Made by a program: the position numbers and the translations under genes. From the NCBI RefSeq assembly GCF_002914585.1, contig NZ_PDDM01000011.1, positions 98,170 through 162,169 of the forward strand: a stretch of 64,000 bases of DNA, given 5' to 3'. Positions 27,344 through 37,015 of this stretch are shown here, in pieces. The first letter of the stretch is position 1. The number at the start of each line of letters is the position of its first letter. Origin of the DNA: Pseudanabaena sp. BC1403. GTDB lineage: Bacteria > Cyanobacteriota > Cyanobacteriia > Pseudanabaenales > Pseudanabaenaceae. The notes beneath the pieces are model-generated. The model was not told the origin of the DNA. It did not search any database and was given only the letters and a program-made list of their open reading frames with translations.

Positions 27344-30187
27344 TTATAAGGATTGATCTGTATATTGCTGAAGTAATTCTTGCAATTTCTTTATTTGAAA
27401 ACCACTGGCAAGCTGACGAAGTTGACGAGTAAATGGGATAAGATTCTCATCCTGCTGCTCCAATCTGTCCAGATTTTTAACTAAATTTTTGAGCACACCT
27501 TTTCGAGCTAAATCCAGTAAAATAGCCAGCTCTTCGGTCTGCGGTAAGACGATCGCAGGATTAGAATCTAATGAAGGCTCAGTAGCATTGATGGACATAT
27601 CGTTAGTAGCAGGATTCATGACCGAAGTGGCAACAAAGGCTGAGGAATTTTTAGGCCCTTCGTAAATCCACTCCAAATTCAAATGTTGCTTTAACTTTAA
27701 AAACAGGTGTTTTGACTGAATTGGTTTGGGAGTGAAGTCTGTACAGCCAGCAGTCAAACTTTCTTGCAGATCGTTGTCAAAGGTGCTTGCCGAACAAGCA
27801 ATGATCGGAACAGTTTCAAATCCTTCTTGACGGCGGAGTTGACGAGCCATCTCAAAGCCATCTAAAACTGGCATGACCAGATCCAGCAAGATCAAATCTG
27901 GATGATTAGCGATCGCCTGATCCAATCCTTCCTGCCCATCCTTAGCCTCAAACAATTCAAACCCAATGTCTTTGAGTAGCTTAATCAAAAATGATCGATT
28001 GTCTGAGCGATCATCTACAACTAAAATTTTCAGCGGATGTCCCTGATAACCTGTTATTACCTGATTGGAAATAGACCGATTATTCTCCCAACCTGATGCT
28101 AGGGGAAATTCTAGATCAGTCCAGAAGATACTTCCCTCACCTAGACGACTACTGATCTGAATGACACCGCCCATTAGTTGAACGATTTTTTGGCTGATTG
28201 CCAAGCCTAGCCCAGTACCTTCGGCTTTCTTCTTTTCGTCTCCCACTTGCTGGAATGGAGAAAAGAGCCTGTCTAAATTTTCTGGACTGATACCAGACCC
28301 CGTATCTTCGATTTGGAAACGTACGGTTGCAAAGGATTCTCCCCTTGCAGATTGAGAAGCTTCACGGCTTGGAGCTTCTGACCTAGTTGAAACTAGAGTC
28401 ACCTTCATGGTTACCCCCCCCACATCGGTGAACTTCATGGCATTGCTGAGTAAATTGAGGAGGACCTGCCGCAGTCGTTTCTCGTCAGAACGAATGCCCA
28501 CAGGTAGGTTTGGGCTAATCTGCACCAAAAAGCTAATGTCTTTCTGAGCCGCTCTGACTGTGAAAATTTCCGTCACGTCTTCTAAGAAGGCAGACAGATG
28601 CACCTCTGAAATCACCAGTTCAATCTTCCCCGCCTCAACCTTAGCCAGATTCAGAACATCATCGATTAATGTTAGTAAGTGATCGCCGCATCGCTGGATT
28701 ACCCTAACCCCTTTCTGCCCATCTTCGTCAAGATGTTTAGATCTCTGCAAAATCTGAGCATAACCAAGGATGCCATTCAGCGGAGTTCGCAACTCATGGC
28801 TCATATTAGCCAAAAATTCACTCTTAGCGCGATTTGCCTTATCAGCGGCTTGTTTTGCTATTTCAAGGTCGTGAGTACGTTCTTCAACTTTAACTTCTAG
28901 ATTTTTGGAGTAATCTAGGAGTTGATTGTTAACGAGTTCCAATTGTTGATTGCTTAATTCCAACTTTTGTTGCTTGTAGGCATTGGTGATCGTGATCGCA
29001 CTCATAATAAAAGCGCTTAGAGGCGGCATGATCGGCACTAAAAGCCCATTTAGAAAAGACAAGTAGCTAAATCCAAACAAAAGGCTAATAGCCGCAATAG
29101 TCCCCCAGACAGCTCGTTCACCAAAAATTTGACGTTTACCTTCGCCAAAACTAATCAAAAACCAGATCCCCCCTGTACCTAACATAGACCAAACTACGAT
29201 CCAAATTCCCTGCCCAATATTAGACCAACCATGCAGCCCTGACCGACCATCCTTTGCCGAACGAATCAGTTGGCTGGCTATATTTGCGTGAACTACCACT
29301 CCTGGAGTTTTAGTTTTTGAGAAATTAGCATTATCAAAGGGAGTTGCGAAGAAATCATTAGTGCTAGGGGCAATGGAACCAATTAGCACAATCCGATCGC
29401 GAATCAGATTGTCTGGGATATTTCCTGCAAATACTTCTCGCATAGGAATAGTAGGAAATGAAGATGTCGAACCTCTCCAGTTCAGGAGGATTTGGTATCC
29501 ACCCAAGTCTTCATTGCCATATCCTGCTTCCCTATCTTTCATCGGTAGGAAAACCGTTTTCCCTAATCGAAACTTTTGCTGAGCCGCATCAATAGACTCT
29601 AAGGTGATTTTCTCGGATTCTAGGTACTTCAGAGCCACTTGAGTAGCTAGCCCAGACTTAATCGTCTTATTGTCCCGTACGTCTTCAGCCGTGAGCAGAG
29701 CTCGCCGCACTTTCTGATCACTATCTAAAACCAAGTCAGCAAGCGCCACCTGTTCTTTCTTTTTTAACACTGCTGGCGGATCAACACGATCGCCAGTAAT
29801 TTTCTCGACCCCAATTAGGTTCGGAGTGGTTTGAAAAACTTGAAGTAGCTCTTTATGCCCTGGTTCCTCTGGCAAATTGCGATAGATATCCATACCAATG
29901 ACTCGAGGATTTTGCGATCGCAAATTCTCGATCACCTTCGCTAATACACGATCTGGTACTGGCCAATTGCCTGCTGCTTTGATATCGGCTTCGTCGATCG
30001 TGACGATCACAATATTATTTTCGACAACCTCCGTAGGTCGCCATTGAAAAAACTTATCCCTAATCGCCCACTCTAATAAATTAAAAACACCGAACAAGTT
30101 GCCAATAATTACAATCGACGAAATACTAGAACCAATAATTAAGACTATTTTAGAGCGTCCGAACAATGCTTTGAGTCCTAATCGCAT
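27344..30187 (-). CDS. CHASE2-domain hybrid histidine kinase
   Basis: A 947-residue membrane sensor kinase. One transmembrane helix (about 14-36) is followed by a CHASE2 sensor domain (about 40-310), predicted to be extracytoplasmic. Three more hydrophobic helices (about 326-346, 358-380 and 384-402) and a coiled coil (about 405-455) follow. HisKA has His464 in [12 protein letters not shown]. The HATPase domain (about 570-700) has DTGSGISP and [10 protein letters not shown]-terminal receiver has Asp769 (LILLDLVMP), and a tail of about 100 residues may be an HPt-like helical segment. A short Ser/Arg-rich insertion ([16 protein letters not shown]) interrupts the ATPase domain. It is translated just before the REC-kinase gene and after the DUF928 gene. 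The ligand is unknown. Confidence 0.92.
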   Translation of the reverse strand: MRLGLKALFGRSKIVLIIGSSISSIVIIGNLFGVFNLLEWAIRDKFFQWRPTEVVENNIVIVTIDEADIKAAGNWPVPDRVLAKVIENLRSQNPRVIGMDIYRNLPEEPGHKELLQVFQTTPNLIGVEKITGDRVDPPAVLKKKEQVALADLVLDSDQKVRRALLTAEDVRDNKTIKSGLATQVALKYLESEKITLESIDAAQQKFRLGKTVFLPMKDREAGYGNEDLGGYQILLNWRGSTSSFPTIPMREVFAGNIPDNLIRDRIVLIGSIAPSTNDFFATPFDNANFSKTKTPGVVVHANIASQLIRSAKDGRSGLHGWSNIGQGIWIVVWSMLGTGGIWFLISFGEGKRQIFGERAVWGTIAAISLLFGFSYLSFLNGLLVPIMPPLSAFIMSAITITNAYKQQKLELSNQQLELVNNQLLDYSKNLEVKVEERTHDLEIAKQAADKANRAKSEFLANMSHELRTPLNGILGYAQILQRSKHLDEDGQKGVRVIQRCGDHLLTLIDDVLNLAKVEAGKIELVISEVHLSAFLEDVTEIFTVRAAQKDISFLVQISPNLPVGIRSDEKRLRQVLLNLLSNAMKFTDVGGVTMKVTLVSTRSEAPSREASQSARGESFATVRFQIEDTGSGISPENLDRLFSPFQQVGDEKKKAEGTGLGLAISQKIVQLMGGVIQISSRLGEGSIFWTDLEFPLASGWENNRSISNQVITGYQGHPLKILVVDDRSDNRSFLIKLLKDIGFELFEAKDGQEGLDQAIANHPDLILLDLVMPVLDGFEMARQLRRQEGFETVPIIACSASTFDNDLQESLTAGCTDFTPKPIQSKHLFLKLKQHLNLEWIYEGPKNSSAFVATSVMNPATNDMSINATEPSLDSNPAIVLPQTEELAILLDLARKGVLKNLVKNLDRLEQQDENLIPFTRQLRQLASGFQIKKLQELLQQYTDQSL

Positions 30188-30301
30188 AGTATCCGTGTTT
30201 AGATTTTGAGTTTCATAATCATAATATGGATAAGATAGTAATTTATAACCATCTTATCCACATTTATATCTAGAAATCTTCACTTCACCAAAAGTTTGAT
30301 C

Positions 30302-31342
30302 TTACTTGGTAATAGCCATACTGGTTAGTAGAGGCAGTTGAACCGATTCCAACAGCTCTTTCCATTCCTTGGCAAGCAATTGATCATTTGGCTGTGCTGT
30401 CCGCAAAGAGGACAGGATTGAGGCACTATCGTACCAAACTCCATTAGTCGCCAAAATCGATGATTTCTGTAGAGATGTTTTGCCTTCTAGAGCTTTAGCG
30501 AGGTCTGCACTAGGCGTAATCCGCTTGATCCAGCCGTCAACAAAGGGACTGTTAGGATTTAAGCTACCTTCAAGCTTGAGCGCAAAAAACCACTGGTAGT
30601 TTTTGCCCACTTCTAAAGCAGGTGCATTCTCAGGCAACTGGATTGACACAATCCCTTCCTTCCCAGACACTGGTACAGTCATCTGATAAACCATTTGCTT
30701 TGACTCATCCTTGAGGCTAAAAACTGCTTCTTGAGCAGAGCTAGCTGGTAGGTAGACCAAAACCGTAGGATGTGCAGATAAGGTTGTGCCGTAGAAGGTT
30801 TGTGGTAGAAGGGCTGCCATGAAAACAGGGCGATCGCCACTCAAATAAGAGCCGTAGGCATTGGTGCGAGATGAACCACCTACTGCGTCAATGGGTGCTG
30901 AGCTGCTAGGAGGAGGCGTAAAAGCGCTTCTAGCTGCGCCACCAGTTGCCTGTTGAGGCGCAGAGCTGGCAGAAGGAGGTATAAAAGTACCGCGAGATGC
31001 ACCACCAGTTGTCTGCTGAGGCGCTGAGCTGGCAGAAGGAGGTACAAAAGTACTGCGAGATGCACCACCAGTTGTCTGCTGAGGCGCTGAGCTGTTAGAA
31101 GGAGGTACAAAAGTACCGCGAGATGCGCCACCAGTTGTCTGCTGAGGTGCAGAATTGTCAGCAGGAGGTATAAAACCGCCACGAGATGCGCCACCAGTTG
31201 TTTGGCTTGGAACCGTATTGCCTGGTGGTGGGCTAAACGTGATGGACTGAGCCGTACTCGGAGAAAATACGACAGAGCTAGCTAGTAGGGTCATCATCCC
31301 TACGACACTACCCAATCGTCTATGGTTGGTTGTTGTAATCAT
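30302..31342 (-). CDS. DUF928 family secreted protein with five 21-residue repeats
   Basis: A 346-residue protein starting at the ATG at 31342, which has AAGGAAG about 10 bp upstream. The frame extends back to 31399, but that start lacks support. A signal peptide (about 1-31) is followed by a Pro/Ser/Gln-rich region of five 21-residue units (residues 48-152) of the type TTGGASRGTFVPPSNSSAPQQ. A C-terminal domain (about 165-346) matches what I know as DUF928, a cyanobacterial family of unknown function. It precedes the CHASE2 kinase by about 115 bp on the same strand and probably heads that operon. A periplasmic or surface ligand-presenting role for the kinase is inference. Confidence 0.8.
   Translation of the reverse strand: MITTTNHRRLGSVVGMMTLLASSVVFSPSTAQSITFSPPPGNTVPSQTTGGASRGGFIPPADNSAPQQTTGGASRGTFVPPSNSSAPQQTTGGASRSTFVPPSASSAPQQTTGGASRGTFIPPSASSAPQQATGGAARSAFTPPPSSSAPIDAVGGSSRTNAYGSYLSGDRPVFMAALLPQTFYGTTLSAHPTVLVYLPASSAQEAVFSLKDESKQMVYQMTVPVSGKEGIVSIQLPENAPALEVGKNYQWFFALKLEGSLNPNSPFVDGWIKRITPSADLAKALEGKTSLQKSSILATNGVWYDSASILSSLRTAQPNDQLLAKEWKELLESVQLPLLTSMAITK
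30887..31201 (-). repeat. Five 63-bp tandem repeats in the DUF928 gene
   Basis: Five in-frame 63-bp units (315 bp) coding for the Gly/Ala/Ser/Pro/Gln-rich repeat. The first four units are very similar and the fifth is degenerate. Because the repeat is open in more than one frame, it also produces a spurious overlapping reading frame. Confidence 0.85.
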
Positions 31343-32327
31343 TAGAATTACTTCCTTATAAATAAAATCACGAACTATCCACCCCTTTTTAACTGACAAA
31401 GCTCTGGTAACACCTCCCGCAAATCAAGTCAAATCAAGCTTTTAAGACCAGATCCGACTAAAAAGCCTAAAAGACAGTACCAGTCAAAGTTTGATTTGAT
31501 TAAATCCAACCTTTGTCAGTCAATAAGTAAGTTGTATTTCATCAAATATAACTTACTTATTTTCATATTCATTATTAAGTGTACCCGTTAAATTTTCAAT
31601 AGCATCAATTAAATTAAAAACTTTCTACCTTATTGAAGAACCAAGTTGACTGCAAAAAATTGTAAGTATCTCGACATAATTAAAGTCCAGAACTAATACC
31701 CGTAATGCTTACTGAGATGGCAGCACAGGTTTTAGGATTTTCTATTTAACTGTGCATTGCTACTTATATTTAAAAGATATCTATATGTAAAATATATGTA
31801 TATATAAAAAATATATAAAAGCAGAATTATTTTATTCCGAAAATAAGTTTGAGGGTTAGCTAATCTTCTTTTAAAATACATCTTTAAAACCCGAAAACAG
31901 TTGCATGGCGCTCCGCGCCGTAAACTGTTTTCGGGTTTTAAAGATGTATTAGCTTGTCAAGCCCAAAAGCTCATTTACGTAGAGATTGAGCCATATTGTC
32001 AAAGAGGTTAGAAAAGTAAAAATTTAGAGCAAAGTTGCGTGCGACTACCCAAGTATTGATTAGTGGTATATCCTGAATTCTTGACATATCTTTCCCCTGA
32101 GTCACATTGAGAACATGATGAACTTTGTTTTTCACTCCACAATATGAACGAATCGGTTTGAAAAGCCCAGATTCTGTGTCAGAGAAAATTGAACAAGGTA
32201 CTAAGTCTCTTGCCTGTCCTAAGAGAAAAGGCGATCGCTATAATTTGGTATAAAATCATTGCTGTTAGATTAACCAGCTAATTAAAAATCTAATTAAAAA
32301 TCTAACAAAATTTTTTTATATTAAGCG
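31343..32327. other. Gene-poor AT-rich region between the DUF928 operon and the HTH gene
   Basis: About 985 bp without a convincing gene, between divergent transcription units. It holds a perfect 12-bp inverted repeat (AATAAGTAAGTT / AACTTACTTATT) at 31522-31533 and 31550-31561 and the long palindrome at 31875-31950. A/T-rich stretches are suitable for promoters on both sides. I see no tRNA or conserved RNA. Confidence 0.5.
31875..31950. repeat. Long palindrome with perfect 28-bp arms
   Basis: Arms 31875-31902 and 31923-31950 are exact complements. The loop carries a second small GC stem (GGCGC-TCC-GCGCC type). No gene end lies nearby on either side, unlike most other hairpins in this window. 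Confidence 0.7.
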
Positions 32328-32747
32328 ATGCCACCAAGGTTACAAGTCAAAACTGATGATTGCTCTCCCCTAGGGTTATATGTTCTTCAATATTTAGAAG
32401 AGCAAGACATTAGTATGAACCACCTTGCTGAATTAACAGGTGTACCACAACCAAGACTCCGAGGAGCTTGCTTTAAAGGAACTTGTCCAACTCCTGAAAC
32501 TTTAAGGAAGTTGGCAAAAATAATGGGTAAGCATCATTTAGAGCTGTACACCTTGGCATATCAGGGCAGAATCGAGCAGGTTCCTGAAGATGTCGATGAC
32601 AACTTACTAGATATTTTAATCAGGCAAATGTTAGAAACATCTCGCGAGCTCAATCTTGCTATGCCAAAAGCTCAGCCTTCTAAAGCGAAAATTCGCAAAG
32701 CTTTAATCGAGTTAGGTTTTCGAGAAAAGCGCGAAGAGATTTTTTAA
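32328..32747 (+). CDS. Small helix-turn-helix (XRE-like) protein
   Basis: A 139-residue protein. About residues 15-60 look like a lambda-repressor-type helix-turn-helix, with MNHLAELTGVPQPRLRGACF as the recognition region. This is followed by LRKLAKIMGKHHLELYTLA and a charged helical C-terminus. It is probably a DNA-binding regulator, with unknown targets. The stop codon merges with a hairpin terminator, so it is likely monocistronic. It precedes the SpoIIE phosphatase gene by about 130 bp on the same strand. A functional link between the two is not established. Confidence 0.7.
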   Translation: MPPRLQVKTDDCSPLGLYVLQYLEEQDISMNHLAELTGVPQPRLRGACFKGTCPTPETLRKLAKIMGKHHLELYTLAYQGRIEQVPEDVDDNLLDILIRQMLETSRELNLAMPKAQPSKAKIRKALIELGFREKREEIF

Positions 32748-32784
32748 AAAGCAGAGTTGGAGCTTCGCTCCAACTCTGCTTTTT
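32747..32784 (+). terminator. Hairpin terminator of the HTH gene
   Basis: 17-bp perfect arms with TTC apex (GGAGC-TTC-GCTCC) and flanking A and T runs. It overlaps the last base of the stop codon. Confidence 0.75.
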
Positions 32785-32876
32785 AGGTTTAGTGACAAAG
32801 ATGATTGGCGAATAGTAATTTCGTGTGTTTTTTATATACTAATATGCAGATATTAAAGCTCAAGAGTAGCCCCAAC

Positions 32877-34406
32877 ATGAATAGTCCAATAAAGTCAAAA
32901 GTGGCTTCAGGCTCTCATCTCATCACTTTTATCAGTCTTTCCTTGGGATTTAGTGGACTATTATTTGGAGCCTCAGCTTGGAATGTCTTGTCAACCTATC
33001 AAGCTTTTGACAAAGCGATCGCTAACCAATTTAAATTACAAAATTTGAGCAGCCAAATCATCTATTTCGATGAAGTGCTTACTATGTCAGCGCGAATGTA
33101 CGCTGGGACAGGCGAGCCGAAATGGGAATCTCGTTACAATCAGGTTGTGCCGCAGTTAGAAATTACAATCAAGCAAATTATCGAACAAACTCCAAATACT
33201 TATAATGCCAATGCCAAAAAGACTGATGAGGCTAATCTCAAGCTTGTTGATTTGGAAGCCAAATCATTTGAATTAGTACGTCAAGGCAAAGCTTCAGAGG
33301 CAATGCAGATTTTATCGGGGACTGAGTATGAATCTCTAAAACAAATCTATGCCGATGGGATATTAACGACTCGAAATGCGATATCGCTGGAAACTGAGAA
33401 CAGTCTCGATCGCTATCGCCAATTTTTGTTTCAATCGTTGTTGCTTGCAGGATTGAGTTTTCCTATTTTATTAGTAACAGCCACGATCATTATTTTGCGG
33501 GTTAAGGGTTTTGTAAAGGAACGCAGCCAAGCCCAACTTTCTTTACAAGAGTTAAATCAACAACTTGAGAGTCGAGTAGAAAAAAGAACCCAAGATTTAA
33601 AATCAGCTAACTCTGAAATCACCTATTTGAACGAGAGGTTGCAGGAAGACAACCTGCGAATGAGTTCTGAACTGGATGTGACACGCCGCTTACAACGAAT
33701 GATGCTACCTCTAGATGAGGAACTGGAAACTATCAAGGAGCTTGATATTGCAGGATTTATGGAGCCATCAAATGAAGTTGGTGGGGATTATTATGATGTT
33801 TTACATCACAATGGGCGAGTCAAAATTGGGATTGGCGATGTTACTGGTCATGGTTTGGAAAGTGGCGTTTTAATGATCATGGCTCAAACGGCAGTGCTGA
33901 CTATGAGCGTTTTACAGGAGAAAGATCCCATTCGAGTTCTTGGCGCATTGAACACCGTATTGTATGAAAATGTTACGCGAATGAATTCCGATAAAAATAT
34001 GACGCTTCTGTTGCTTGATTATTTTCAAGGACAACTGAGTTTAGTCGGACAACATGAAGAGGTAATTGTCGTCAGAGCGGACGGGACAGTAGAGCGCATC
34101 GATACAAATGATTTGGGTTTTCCCCTTGGATTAGAGGCAGATATTAGTTCATTTATCATGCAAGCTCAAATCAATCTTAATCCAGAAGATATTGTTGTAC
34201 TCTATACAGATGGTATTACAGAAGCAGAAAATCCAAATCGCCAGTTCTATGGGCTAGACCGTTTATGTCAGCTTGTTCAAAATCATCGTCAAGAGTCTGC
34301 TCAGTTTATTTGTGAAGTTATTATTCAGAATCTTAAGAATTTTATCGGTTTAAGTCGAGTTTATGACGATATAACTTTACTCGTGATCAAACAACTTCAA
34401 TACTAA
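32877..34406 (+). CDS. Membrane-anchored SpoIIE/RsbU-type PP2C phosphatase
   Basis: A 509-residue protein from the ATG at 32877 (MNSPIKSKVAS). An ATG at 32844 and a TTG at 32805 are possible earlier starts, and none has a strong ribosome-binding site. There is a transmembrane helix at about 15-38. A helical extracytoplasmic sensor (about 40-185) and a second helix (FLFQSLLLAGLSFPILLVTA) follow. Next come a long coiled coil and a SpoIIE-type phosphatase domain. Metal-binding acidic motifs are visible: EVGGDYYD, IGDVTGHG and LYTDGITEAEN. Such proteins dephosphorylate anti-sigma-antagonist partners. No anti-sigma or STAS gene is adjacent, so the partner is elsewhere. Confidence 0.88.
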   Translation: MNSPIKSKVASGSHLITFISLSLGFSGLLFGASAWNVLSTYQAFDKAIANQFKLQNLSSQIIYFDEVLTMSARMYAGTGEPKWESRYNQVVPQLEITIKQIIEQTPNTYNANAKKTDEANLKLVDLEAKSFELVRQGKASEAMQILSGTEYESLKQIYADGILTTRNAISLETENSLDRYRQFLFQSLLLAGLSFPILLVTATIIILRVKGFVKERSQAQLSLQELNQQLESRVEKRTQDLKSANSEITYLNERLQEDNLRMSSELDVTRRLQRMMLPLDEELETIKELDIAGFMEPSNEVGGDYYDVLHHNGRVKIGIGDVTGHGLESGVLMIMAQTAVLTMSVLQEKDPIRVLGALNTVLYENVTRMNSDKNMTLLLLDYFQGQLSLVGQHEEVIVVRADGTVERIDTNDLGFPLGLEADISSFIMQAQINLNPEDIVVLYTDGITEAENPNRQFYGLDRLCQLVQNHRQESAQFICEVIIQNLKNFIGLSRVYDDITLLVIKQLQY

Positions 34407-34407
34407 G

Positions 34408-34466
34408 ATAAAGCGCAATATTTAGTGAGGTGGGCGAAGCCCACCTCACTAAATATTGCGCTTTAT
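34408..34466. terminator. 28-bp-arm hairpin between the phosphatase and cpcF
   Basis: Perfect arms 34408-34435 and 34439-34466 around a GAA loop. It lies between convergent genes and could stop transcription in both directions. Confidence 0.75.
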
Positions 34467-34480
34467 TTAATTTACGATCC

Positions 34481-35341
34481 TTAAGTGTGTGGACTATTTT
34501 TAGAGGATGTTTGCCCGATCACTGCGGCTAGGTCCTGAAAACGGCGTGGATCACCTTCGCCGACAGAACTAAGCCGTTCTTCACGCTTGATTTCATAGAG
34601 GTGATTGAGAATATTTTGCCAATCATCAGATGTTAGAGGAGATCCTTTTCCTTGAACTGCCGAGCCTTTTTTAACAACATCTAAATTATTTATATAAATG
34701 AGACTTTGTTGTAGCCTTTGTTGAGCTAGCCAAGCGCGACCACGAATCGCCAAGACCTCGTCATTACATCCCATCAAATTAAATTGCACTTGAATTTCCG
34801 ATCGCCATGTGGGAAGCCTATTGGCGATCGTAATTGCCAAAGACTCTAAACCTACCACAGCCGCATAGCGCACGACCCATTCTTCATCCTGCTGAGCGAC
34901 AAACAATAATGCATCTAAAGCTTCTTCCTGTGCCATCTCTCGGACTTCATCAGGAAACCAATGCCACTTCATCATCCCCAGACCCTTGACGGCAGCGCGG
35001 CGAACACTCATCGCAAAGTCAGCAGTTGCGACACCAAGCAAAGTTATCAAACCTCTCGGATCGCCGATGCCAGCTAAAGCGCGGATCGCCCACGATCGCG
35101 CTGTGTAGTTATGCGTATCCAAAAGCTCTAGCAAAGCAGGAACCGCAGGATCTCCTAACTTGATCAATCCATCAACGGAAGCAACAGCAGCTCCAGGATT
35201 GTTGTAACTCAAAGCCTCAACCAAAATGGGGATAGCTCCTTCTAATTGAGCATCCGCGAGATTTTGGACGGCTTCAAGTAAAAGCTTAGAAGAATCTGCA
35301 TCTTCTACAGCCTGTATTAGTTGAGAAAGACGATCAGTCAT
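34481..35341 (-). CDS. cpcF: Phycocyanobilin lyase subunit CpcF (HEAT-repeat)
   Basis: A 286-residue HEAT/armadillo-repeat protein. It resembles the F subunit of the E/F-type heterodimeric lyase, which attaches phycocyanobilin to Cys84 of CpcA. Recognisable features are the repeats GDPAVPALLELLDTHNYTARSWAIRALAGIGDPRG and SVRRAAVKGLGMMKWHWFP, plus VRYAAVVGLESLA. It follows cpcE by 39 bp. That gap contains a terminator-like hairpin, so it may be expressed at a lower level than cpcE. The related PecF or CpeZ lyases are alternatives by family. The position right behind cpcBA favours CpcF. Confidence 0.85.
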   Translation of the reverse strand: MTDRLSQLIQAVEDADSSKLLLEAVQNLADAQLEGAIPILVEALSYNNPGAAVASVDGLIKLGDPAVPALLELLDTHNYTARSWAIRALAGIGDPRGLITLLGVATADFAMSVRRAAVKGLGMMKWHWFPDEVREMAQEEALDALLFVAQQDEEWVVRYAAVVGLESLAITIANRLPTWRSEIQVQFNLMGCNDEVLAIRGRAWLAQQRLQQSLIYINNLDVVKKGSAVQGKGSPLTSDDWQNILNHLYEIKREERLSSVGEGDPRRFQDLAAVIGQTSSKNSPHT

Positions 35342-35349
35342 AGGTTTAA

Positions 35350-35382
35350 AAAGTAGAGAAGCGCTTTGCGCTTCTCTACTTT
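35350..35382 (-). terminator. Hairpin between cpcE and cpcF
   Basis: 15-bp perfect arms with a TTT/AAA apex (AGCGC-TTT-GCGCT) and a following T-run on the minus strand. It overlaps the cpcE stop codon and lies inside an apparent operon, so it may partly terminate or protect the upstream mRNA end. Confidence 0.6.
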
Positions 35383-36196
35383 ACAATAAATCATCCATCA
35401 GTGCCATGACTCGAACTGCTCCTTCTGTAAGTTCAGGAGGTATCGCAAGAGGAATTTGTTTTTCCAATAATCCTTTCAGACAAATTAGTTTGAGGCTATT
35501 CTCTGCCATCGTATTACCGATCGCTTCAGCCGCTGACAAATAACCGATTGCACCCAAATCTGACAGAACTGTTCGACGCAATTGTAAGTCGTCATTGGAT
35601 AGAGCCGTGATAAGGCGATCGCCATATTGATTAGCAACCTCTGGTTCCGAAAGTTGATACATCGCCCTTGCCGCCGCATATTGCACCTTAGGAATCGGAT
35701 GTTCCAAAAATGGCAAAATCTGAGGAGTGGCTTCTACAGCCCGTAATGTTCCCAATGCTTCTAAAAAAGCGTCATAGGGATGTTCTGGTTCTGCGTCAGC
35801 GCTAACTTGGAAATTGGGTTTTTTGATTAACTCAAATATATATGGTACGCAGGAGTCATCACCCAACATTTCTAAGGATTGAGCAGCCGCCTCGCGCACA
35901 TAAAAATCATCACATTCTAACGACTTGATTAATGCTGGTACTGCCCTGCGATCGCCTAATTTTCCCAATGCTCTTGCCGCATTGCGCCGTAATGGATAGC
36001 CCCCTGCCTCGGTGCGATCGGCTTCATCAGCCAAAGCTAAAATCAACAGATCGATGGCTTCTGGCAAATTTACCCGAAAACGACCTAACCACCAAGCTGC
36101 ATAAACTCTCAATCCCAAATCTTCACTCTGGAGATTGATGAGCGCTTGTTCGATTGTTAATTGATTATCATCTGGAATGCCAGATTCTTCATTCAT
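35381..36196 (-). CDS. cpcE: Phycocyanobilin lyase subunit CpcE (HEAT-repeat)
   Basis: About 271 residues from the ATG at 36196 (MNEESGIPDD). A GTG at 36226 would add ten residues but reaches into the neighbouring repeat element. The protein shows E-subunit features: LRVYAAWWLGRFRV near the N-terminus, then GGYPLRRNAARALGKLGDRRAVPALI and FYVREAAAQSLEMLGD. It should form the heterodimer with CpcF that ligates phycocyanobilin to the alpha subunit. It lies about 230 bp behind cpcA. That gap holds an intrinsic terminator and a palindromic element, suggesting read-through or its own promoter. Confidence 0.87.
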   Translation of the reverse strand: MNEESGIPDDNQLTIEQALINLQSEDLGLRVYAAWWLGRFRVNLPEAIDLLILALADEADRTEAGGYPLRRNAARALGKLGDRRAVPALIKSLECDDFYVREAAAQSLEMLGDDSCVPYIFELIKKPNFQVSADAEPEHPYDAFLEALGTLRAVEATPQILPFLEHPIPKVQYAAARAMYQLSEPEVANQYGDRLITALSNDDLQLRRTVLSDLGAIGYLSAAEAIGNTMAENSLKLICLKGLLEKQIPLAIPPELTEGAVRVMALMDDLL

Positions 36197-36229
36197 AGTT
36201 TTATTTTGACAGCTATCGTTAGTCACTAA

Positions 36230-36313
36230 AGATCCCCCTCAATCCCCCTTATAAAGGGGGAAGAATATAATTTTGATTCTCCCCCCTTTATAAGGGGGGC
36301 TGGGGGGGGATCT
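36230..36313. repeat. Nested GC-rich palindromic element, copy 1 (MITE/REP-like)
   Basis: An 84-bp inverted-repeat element bounded by AGATCCCCCTCAATCCCCC and GGGGGGCTGGGGGGGGATCT. An inner stem pairs CCCCCTTATAAAGGGGG with CCCCCCTTTATAAGGGGGG. A second copy, inverted, lies at 57081-57157. No open reading frame or transposase is present. It separates cpcA from cpcE. Confidence 0.75.
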
Positions 36314-36380
36314 ATACCCTAAAACGTAAATAGAATAACTTGCTTGTAAAGGTTAGCGCAAAACGCTGTACCTAAAAAGC

Positions 36381-36408
36381 AAAAAGCACCCCCGAAGAGG
36401 TGCTTTTT
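36381..36408 (-). terminator. Intrinsic terminator after cpcA
   Basis: 10-bp stem (AAAAAGCACC / GGTGCTTTTT) with an 8-nt loop and T-run on the minus strand, 17 bp after the cpcA stop. It probably reduces transcription into cpcE/cpcF relative to cpcBA. Confidence 0.75.
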
Positions 36409-36424
36409 ATTTTAAAGCGAAGAA

Positions 36425-36913
36425 TTAGCTAAGAGCATTGATTGCATAGTCAATGTAGGAGTTAGCTTCAACAGCTGAGTCTCCAGACAAGCCATGATTA
36501 GCCTTAACATACTTAAGAGCTTCAACATACCAGCTAGGAGAAAGATCAAAGGTGCGGTTGATTTCTGCAATACCAGCAACCAAGTAATCATCCATTGGGC
36601 CTGTTCCACCAACTACGCAGCAGTATGTAACCATACGGATGTAGTAGCCGATGTCACGTACACACTTGTCTTTGCCAGTTTGGGTGGAAGCGTAGTTAGC
36701 ACCAGTCATCGAGGTGGTGTAAGGGAACTTGCTGTATACAGCGTTAGCTGCGCCAGAAGCCAAAGATTCAGCCTTTTCGCTCAAAGCCTTAGCAGCAGCT
36801 AGACCAGAGGTAGCTTGACGGAAACGACCGAAAGCAACTTGGGTTTCGGTGGTGCTTAGGAAACGACCTTGAGAATCGGCGGCGGATACTGCTTCGGTTA
36901 AAGGGGTTTTCAT
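36425..36913 (-). CDS. cpcA: Phycocyanin alpha subunit
   Basis: A 162-residue phycocyanin alpha chain of the usual length. It begins [20 protein letters not shown] and ends [14 protein letters not shown]. The single chromophore-binding cysteine is Cys84 ([15 protein letters not shown]). There are further, non-chromophore cysteines at 98-99. It lies about 100 bp behind cpcB and has GGAGAA about 10 bp before the ATG. With CpcB it forms the (alpha-beta) monomer of phycobilisome rods. Extra residues such as the [10 protein letters not shown] loop are ordinary variation. Confidence 0.98.
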   Translation of the reverse strand: MKTPLTEAVSAADSQGRFLSTTETQVAFGRFRQATSGLAAAKALSEKAESLASGAANAVYSKFPYTTSMTGANYASTQTGKDKCVRDIGYYIRMVTYCCVVGGTGPMDDYLVAGIAEINRTFDLSPSWYVEALKYVKANHGLSGDSAVEANSYIDYAINALS

Positions 36914-37015
36914 TGTGAGATGTTCTCCAAAATAGTTTTTTTAAGTGAAATGTGGTCTATTGACCAAATGATATGTCGCAAAATACTGTCTGACTGAAGA
37001 CTGGACAAGACCAGA

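Noticed and set aside
30880..31194. A 104-codon alternative frame in the DUF928 repeat region.
   Set aside because: It is a by-product of the 63-bp repeat and has no start signal or domain.
32805..32876. TTG start at 32805 for the SpoIIE phosphatase.
   Set aside because: There is no ribosome-binding site and the sequence before the first membrane helix is not conserved-looking. ATG starts follow closely.
34481..36196. Assignment of the lyase pair as PecE/PecF (phycoviolobilin) or CpeY/CpeZ.
   Set aside because: The genes directly follow phycocyanin cpcBA, and no phycoerythrocyanin or phycoerythrin genes are present. The PecF isomerase motif was not recognised.
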